Assembly: GCF_001442805.1 (NCBI RefSeq)
Contig: NZ_CP011131.1
Coordinates: 930,001-994,000 of the forward strand
Direction of reading: 5' to 3'
Source of the DNA: Lysobacter gummosus
Lineage (GTDB): Bacteria; Pseudomonadota; Gammaproteobacteria; Xanthomonadales; Xanthomonadaceae
Length of the DNA: 64,000 nucleotides
The position numbers and the translations under genes are program-made. The notes beneath the pieces were generated by a model, which saw nothing but the letters and a program-made list of their open reading frames with translations, did no database searches and was not told where the DNA came from. This document shows, piece by piece, positions 59,767-64,000 of this stretch (position 1 is the stretch's first letter; every line of letters begins with the position of its first letter).

Positions 59767-60462
59767 ATGAAACTTCTAAAGCGCTCCGCGCTCACTGCGC
59801 TGCTTGGCCTGAGCCTGATGGCGACGGCGCAAGCGCAAACCGTCGGCTACAACATACGCACCGGCGATGTCTGGGTGGATACGCGCCTGGGCGAGATCAA
59901 CGATTACGGACGGCGCTATCCGGAACCCTTCGTCGATGAGATCAGCGGCTACTACGGTGCGCCGCGCTCTTACGTCGAAGAATTGTTGCAGCGCCGGCGT
60001 TGGGCCCCGGGCGATGTCTACTACGCTTGCGCGCTGGCGCGCTCACTCGGCGTGCCTTGCCAGAACGTGGTCCGCGAATACGACCGCAATCCGGGGCAGG
60101 GCTGGGGCGCGGTCGCGCAACGCATGGGCATCAAGCCCGGCTCGCCCGCGTTCCACGCGCTCAAGCGCGGCGCGGTGACCACGTACGATCGCTGGGGCTA
60201 TCCGATCCGGGTCGATCAATCCGTGCACGTGAACTGGGCCGATCACGGCCCCGGCAAGGGCAAGGGCCACTCGAAAGGACCGGGCGGGTCCAAGCACGAT
60301 TCGTATCGCTCCGACCATCCTTCGTCGAAAGGCCATGGAAAGGGCGGATCGAAGGGCGATGATTTCCGTGGCAATGAAAAGGGGCACGGAAACGGTAAGG
60401 GACACGGCAACGACAAGGGAAATGGCAAAGGAAACGGCAAGGGAAACGGTAAAGGCCATTGA
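59767..60462 (+). CDS. Exported protein with a Gly/Lys/His-rich C-terminal repeat tail
   Basis: Encodes 231 residues. A signal peptide ends near TAQAQ (residue 24). Residues about 25-155 form a compact domain (VGYNIRTGDVWVDTRLGEIN, YGAPRSYVEELLQRRRWAPG, YYACALARSLGVPCQNVVREY) with two Cys that may pair. From about residue 160 the tail is low-complexity with GKGHSKGPGGSKH and a run of NGKG/NDKG units to the end, strongly basic. GAGG before the ATG supports the start. Such tails could bind anionic polymers, nucleic acids or metals; that is inference. It follows the M35 gene after 212 bp. I recognise no characterised family. Confidence 0.85.
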   Translation: MKLLKRSALTALLGLSLMATAQAQTVGYNIRTGDVWVDTRLGEINDYGRRYPEPFVDEISGYYGAPRSYVEELLQRRRWAPGDVYYACALARSLGVPCQNVVREYDRNPGQGWGAVAQRMGIKPGSPAFHALKRGAVTTYDRWGYPIRVDQSVHVNWADHGPGKGKGHSKGPGGSKHDSYRSDHPSSKGHGKGGSKGDDFRGNEKGHGNGKGHGNDKGNGKGNGKGNGKGH

Positions 60463-60475
60463 GCCGCTGAGTATT

Positions 60476-60500
60476 CGCATGCGGGCGCTGCCCGCATGCG
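60476..60500 (+). terminator. Perfect 11-bp hairpin after the Gly/Lys-rich protein gene
   Basis: CGCATGCGGGC-GCT-GCCCGCATGCG starts 13 bp after the stop. There is no U-tract. A second stem CTGCCCCCTC/GAGGGGGCAG lies at 60548-60573, close to the 3' end of the convergent S1 protease gene. Confidence 0.5.
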
Positions 60501-60593
60501 GTCTGGGATGAATCGTTTACGCCGCCTCGCCAAACCCGCGGATCGAACTGCCCCCTCCTGATCCGAGGGGGCAGTGTTCAAACAGGGAAACGA

Positions 60594-61994
60594 TTAAGGC
60601 GAGAAGTAGGACGAAATGCTCGACCACACCCCATCCAGGCGCGAGTACGAGTCCGGCTTGTCCGGGCCCAGCGATCCCTTTTTCCTGCACGCCGAGTAGC
60701 CGCCGTACAGGCCGCCGCGCAGTTGGTAGTCGCCGGAGCTGTTGATCGTAAACAGCCCGGAACCCGACGAACCGCCTTCGGTCACGCCCGCATTCCAGAC
60801 CACCTGGGTGAGCGGCGTCTTGCCGTCGAGCGTCGTCGACAAGCCTTTCACCGTGCCCAGCGAGTACTTCTTGAGATCGCCGGCGGGGTGGTGGATGCCT
60901 TCGATCGAAGTTCCGGTGGCGGCGATGGCCGCGCTGTTCCAGCCGGCGTAGAGCGCGCCCGTCGGCGGCGCGCTCTTCAGCTCCAGCAGCGAGGTGTCGC
61001 GAGTGGTGTCGGCATGGCGCAGATAGGCGCCGCCGGACAAGGTGACCGCGCCCGGATTGGCGGTGTCGTTATTGCAAGCGGTGGCGTCGAAGAACCAATA
61101 GGTCTGCAGCGTGTCGGCGACCGTCTGCGTGCTGATGCAGTGCGCCGCGGTCCAGAACAGATTCCGCTTCGGCGAGTTGCTGTTGTTGAGCAGCGTTCCC
61201 GAACACAGATAGGACCCCGCGCTGGTGGTGAAGACCATCCGCGCCACCGCCTTGCTCGTATCGAGAAAGCTGGCGCTCGGATTGACGCGGCAGACGATGT
61301 CCTGTTCGCAGGCCTGGCTTGCGCCCACGCCGGAGGCCTTGGCGAACTCGCGCGAACTGCCGGCCGGATCGATATCCAGATGCGACAGCTGCGGCACGCT
61401 CAGCGAGAAAGCATCGGGCCGTTGACCGGCGGCCAGGACGATTTCGACGGTGATCGTGTCGCCCGCGACTACCGCCGACCAACCCGGCGCCTTGCCGGAG
61501 AACGCGCCGCCGTCCTGAGCGAAGACGCGCCCGTCGCTGCCGGCGAAGCGGAACGTGACCGCCGAGGCGGCGGCTTTGCCGGTCGCCCGCAATTGCAGGC
61601 CGGCCCGCAGCGCGACCGCGTTGGTGGAGGTCAGAGTGAAACGCGCGCCGCGCGAACCGTCGGCCAGCGTCTCCCAGTCCAGGCCTCCCAGGTCGATGCG
61701 GCTGCGGCCGACGTTGCGGGTGAAGCCGACCTCAAGCGGGGTGCCGTTCTTGACCTGATCGGCGCGACGGCCTCGGATCGCGGTGAGCGCGGCTTGTTCC
61801 GGCAGGCCCAGATCGACCGCCCGGATGGCCTTCGACTTGCTGCCTGTGGCGAACTCGACGCCCCCCAGAGCCTTGGCCGAGGGCGCCGCGGTGACGGGAG
61901 CGGGCCCCATTTCTTCCGCCGAGACGAGAGTCGTGAAACCCGACAATCCGGCGAGCAAGGCAAGCGACAGCGCGTTCTTTGCGATCATGGGCAT
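60594..61994 (-). CDS. Secreted trypsin-fold serine protease (S1, lysyl-endopeptidase-like)
   Basis: Encodes 466 residues: signal peptide (about 1-26), a propeptide with a beta-sandwich-like region (GRSRIDLGGLDWETLADGSRGARF appears in parts near 97-119), and a protease domain from about residue 224. The triad is His285 (LFWTAAHCI), Asp333 (TRDTSLLELK) and Ser410 (GVTEGGSSGSGLF). Cys229, Cys235, Cys264, Cys286, Cys307 and Cys436 suggest three disulfides. The domain layout GTLLNNSNSPKRNLFWTAAHC resembles Lysobacter lysyl endopeptidase, but Lys specificity is not shown. ATG at 61994 is backed by AGGAA. The gene converges with the Gly/Lys-rich protein gene. Confidence 0.92.
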   Translation of the reverse strand: MPMIAKNALSLALLAGLSGFTTLVSAEEMGPAPVTAAPSAKALGGVEFATGSKSKAIRAVDLGLPEQAALTAIRGRRADQVKNGTPLEVGFTRNVGRSRIDLGGLDWETLADGSRGARFTLTSTNAVALRAGLQLRATGKAAASAVTFRFAGSDGRVFAQDGGAFSGKAPGWSAVVAGDTITVEIVLAAGQRPDAFSLSVPQLSHLDIDPAGSSREFAKASGVGASQACEQDIVCRVNPSASFLDTSKAVARMVFTTSAGSYLCSGTLLNNSNSPKRNLFWTAAHCISTQTVADTLQTYWFFDATACNNDTANPGAVTLSGGAYLRHADTTRDTSLLELKSAPPTGALYAGWNSAAIAATGTSIEGIHHPAGDLKKYSLGTVKGLSTTLDGKTPLTQVVWNAGVTEGGSSGSGLFTINSSGDYQLRGGLYGGYSACRKKGSLGPDKPDSYSRLDGVWSSISSYFSP

Positions 61995-62199
61995 GGATTC
62001 CTGAGTGCGGTGGGTAAGCCGATAGCCCCATCGAAGCGGGAGAGGGGCAGTAGTTGTAACGCCGCCCACTCGCGGTCTCCCTACCCACACGATGTGGACA
62101 GAAAGCGCCCTCGGTGTGTTCGACCGTGAGACCGGTCTCAATTCGCAAGTCGCCCAAGCCGCGAGGCTATCGGCGCCAATGCCGGCTTCGGCGCGGGGC

Positions 62200-62233
62200 A
62201 AAAAAAAGGCCGCCCATCGGGGCGGCCTTTTTT
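62200..62233. terminator. Intrinsic terminator of ppa (bidirectional form)
   Basis: An 8-bp stem GGCCGCCC/GGGCGGCC with an ATCG loop is flanked by eight A residues on the left and six T residues on the right, 30 bp beyond the ppa stop. Confidence 0.92.
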
Positions 62234-62262
62234 GCATCCGGTCGTGCGATGCGGCGAATCGA

Positions 62263-62811
62263 TCAGAAGTTCGGCTTGTCGGCCTCGGCCGCGTAGCGCT
62301 GGATCGACTCCACAAGAATCTTCTTGGCTTCCTCGGCGTTGCCCCAACCGTCGAGCTTCACCCACTTGCCCTTCTCCAGGTCCTTGTAGTGCTCGAAGAA
62401 GTGGCCGATGCGCTCGAGCCAGTGCGGGCTGACCTGGTCGATGTCGTTGATGTGGCTGTAACCGGCGAAGACCTTGTCCACCGGTACGGCCAGGATCTTT
62501 TCGTCGCTGCCGGCCTCATCGACCATGCGCAGCACGCCGACCGGGCGGCAGCGGATCACCGAGCCGGGGATCAGCGGCAGCGGCAGCACCACCAGCACGT
62601 CGGCCGGGTCGCCGTCGCCGCAGACGGTGTGCGGCACGTAGCCGTAGTTGCAGGGGTAGCGCATCGGGGTCGAGAGGATGCGGTCGACGAAGATCGCGCC
62701 GGAGGCCTTATCGACCTCGTACTTGACCGGCTCGGCGTCCTTCGGGATTTCGATGATGACGTTGAGCTCGTGCGGCGGGTTCTTGCCGGTGGGAACGAGG
62801 TCCAGACCCAT
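62263..62811 (-). CDS. ppa: Inorganic pyrophosphatase (family I)
   Basis: Encodes 182 residues of the soluble cytoplasmic enzyme that hydrolyses pyrophosphate. Signatures are IEIPKDAEPVKYEVDKASG, YPCNYGYVPHTVCGDGDPAD with the DGDPAD metal motif, and DLEKGKWVKLDGW near the C-terminus. Standard length and a single gene with its own terminator. Confidence 0.98.
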   Translation of the reverse strand: MGLDLVPTGKNPPHELNVIIEIPKDAEPVKYEVDKASGAIFVDRILSTPMRYPCNYGYVPHTVCGDGDPADVLVVLPLPLIPGSVIRCRPVGVLRMVDEAGSDEKILAVPVDKVFAGYSHINDIDQVSPHWLERIGHFFEHYKDLEKGKWVKLDGWGNAEEAKKILVESIQRYAAEADKPNF

Positions 62812-63145
62812 GTGTGCTCCGACTGCTGAGGCCCGCGCAGGTGCGGGCCGGATGAAAGAAAGGGGTGCGCCATTCTACGCGGCCGGCTGTTGCATTGCAG
62901 CACGAGGGGCAGGGCGGATCGGTGCGTCCCCGCTCGGCGCGTAAACGTCCAATCGGCGGCAAAGCCCGGCCTTCGTGCGGCGATCGGCGGCGAAACGCGC
63001 GATCGAGCGCCGAGGTCCGACGGCACCTGGGGAGGCGTCCAAAAAACGCAAATCCGCCGTCCAACGCCTGCGCGGCCGCCGGCTTGCCGGTTGCCGGCCC
63101 GGCTGTCTATCCTCGATTTAGATCGATATAAATCCGGGGGCGGCG

Positions 63146-64000
63146 ATGCAGTGGTGGGGGCATGTCCAGCAGGAATTGGTCGGCTTTTTCGGCCTGGGCG
63201 CATTGCTGGAGCTGTTGGCCGAGCGCGGCTACCGGGCCCTGCTCAGCGCCGACGGCGCGGCGGCGCTGCTGTATCCGGTGATCCCGGTCCTGCTGGTCTA
63301 TGAGCTGCTGCGCACCATCGCCCATCGCCAGTTCAAGCTTGAGGACTACAAGCTCCCGTTCCTGACCATGCTGGCCAACCGGCTGATCTCGGCGTTCCTG
63401 ACCTTCGGCGTGGTCACCCTGTGCATCGGCCTGCTGCAGCCGTACGCGCCGTTTCAGGTCGGCATCAGCGTGCCGGGCCTGATCTACGGCTATCTGGTCT
63501 GGGAGTTCGCGCACTTCGTCTACCACTACCTCGCGCACAAGGTGCGGCTGCTGTGGTGTCTGCATTCGACTCATCACGCGCCGGTGGCGATGAATCTGTC
63601 CGTCAACTACGCGCACTTGTTCCTGGAGGCGCCGTACGCGGACCTGGTACGCACCAGCATCTGCATCCTGGCCGGGGTGGAGCCGCCGCTGTTGCTGCTG
63701 ATCATGTTCATCGACGGCCTGTGGGGGCAGTTCATCCATCTGGGCGAACACGCGCTCAAGGACGGACGCCTGGGGTTCCTGCACCGGATCATCCTCACGC
63801 CCGCGCATCACCGCGTGCATCACGCGCGCAACGTGGTCTACATGGACACCAACTTCTGCAATCTGCTCAACGTCTGGGACCGCGTGTTTCGCACCTACCA
63901 GCCGCAGCGCGAAGACGTGCGCATCGAATACGGCATCACCCGGCCGATGAAGCCCGGCAGTTTTCTCGACGCTTACCTGGGCGAGTTCCATGCCTTGGGG
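63146..64000 (+). CDS. Sterol desaturase/fatty acid hydroxylase superfamily membrane protein (3' truncated by window)
   Basis: The frame is open from ATG at 63146 through base 64000, giving 285 residues so far. Four or more hydrophobic segments alternate with the di-iron histidine boxes: HFVYH in WEFAHFVYHYLAHK, HSTHH in WCLHSTHHAPVAMNLS, and HHRVHH in TPAHHRVHHARNVVYMDTNF. These are the diagnostic residues of integral-membrane di-iron hydroxylases and desaturases acting on lipids or carotenoids. The substrate is unknown. GGGGG-CGGCG precedes the start; an AT-rich stretch (63115-63133) may be the promoter. Confidence 0.88.
   Translation, partial: MQWWGHVQQELVGFFGLGALLELLAERGYRALLSADGAAALLYPVIPVLLVYELLRTIAHRQFKLEDYKLPFLTMLANRLISAFLTFGVVTLCIGLLQPYAPFQVGISVPGLIYGYLVWEFAHFVYHYLAHKVRLLWCLHSTHHAPVAMNLSVNYAHLFLEAPYADLVRTSICILAGVEPPLLLLIMFIDGLWGQFIHLGEHALKDGRLGFLHRIILTPAHHRVHHARNVVYMDTNFCNLLNVWDRVFRTYQPQREDVRIEYGITRPMKPGSFLDAYLGEFHALG

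Overview
The window looks like a chromosomal segment of a Lysobacter-type gammaproteobacterium (Xanthomonadaceae). The DNA is GC-rich, intergenic gaps carry several REP-like palindromic families, and the gene content combines Xanthomonadaceae-style housekeeping operons with secreted bacteriolytic and proteolytic enzymes. The strongest taxonomic cue is a prepro beta-lytic metalloendopeptidase (44334-45497) whose mature domain matches the Lysobacter/Achromobacter lyticus enzyme almost motif for motif. I see no phage, IS, plasmid, CRISPR, rRNA or tRNA features.

Layout. 1-5.3 kb: 3' end of glnE, an orphan Imm22-like gene, an ELM1-family gene with a duplicated 3' end, a RutE-like nitroreductase, YceI, pirin, and a small zinc-finger gene. 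5.3-10.2 kb: envelope glycolipid genes (GT4 glycosyltransferase, O-antigen ligase-like protein, LpxL-type acyltransferase, waaA). 10.5-18.5 kb: TolC-like outer membrane factor with a Pcm-like methyltransferase, then a TetR regulator divergent from an RND adaptor/permease pair, with a degenerate tandem repeat between them. 18.7-24.4 kb: secreted SGNH esterase and glycerol catabolism (glpD, glpF, glpK). 24.8-37 kb: ten branched-chain amino acid genes on the minus strand in the order ilvD-C-G-M-E-A-leuA-leuC-D-B, preceded by a readable leader peptide and terminator/antiterminator. 37.1-43.2 kb: a lipoprotein gene and thrA-thrB-thrC, also preceded by a leader-peptide attenuator. 43.3-49.4 kb: PEBP protein, beta-lytic protease, lipoprotein, TPP riboswitch with thiC, and an ion channel. 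49.6-56.8 kb: a membrane-bound ToxR/CadC-like regulator with a predicted periplasmic beta-propeller, an AraC regulator and a large TonB-dependent receptor. 57-62 kb: a secreted hydrolase island (S8 protease, M35 metalloprotease, Gly/Lys-rich exported protein, S1 protease). 62.2-64 kb: ppa and a truncated membrane fatty acid hydroxylase.

How the parts work together. Aspartate goes to threonine (thrABC), threonine to 2-oxobutanoate (ilvA), and on to Ile, Val and Leu (ilv-leu). Both operons are controlled by ribosome-mediated attenuation that can be read in the sequence. The exported enzymes fit a predatory lifestyle that lyses other microbes and degrades their protein.

Most notable observations: (i) both leader peptides lack a Shine-Dalgarno sequence and lie 36-37 nt from a TTGACR box, suggesting leaderless attenuator transcripts; (ii) the thr terminator lacks a U-tract and a second hairpin covers the thrA ribosome-binding site; (iii) paired inverted palindromes recur at four places, including inside the thr operon; (iv) a 100-bp duplication retains the coding of the ELM1 C-terminus. 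I did not find an entirely new defence or mobile system.
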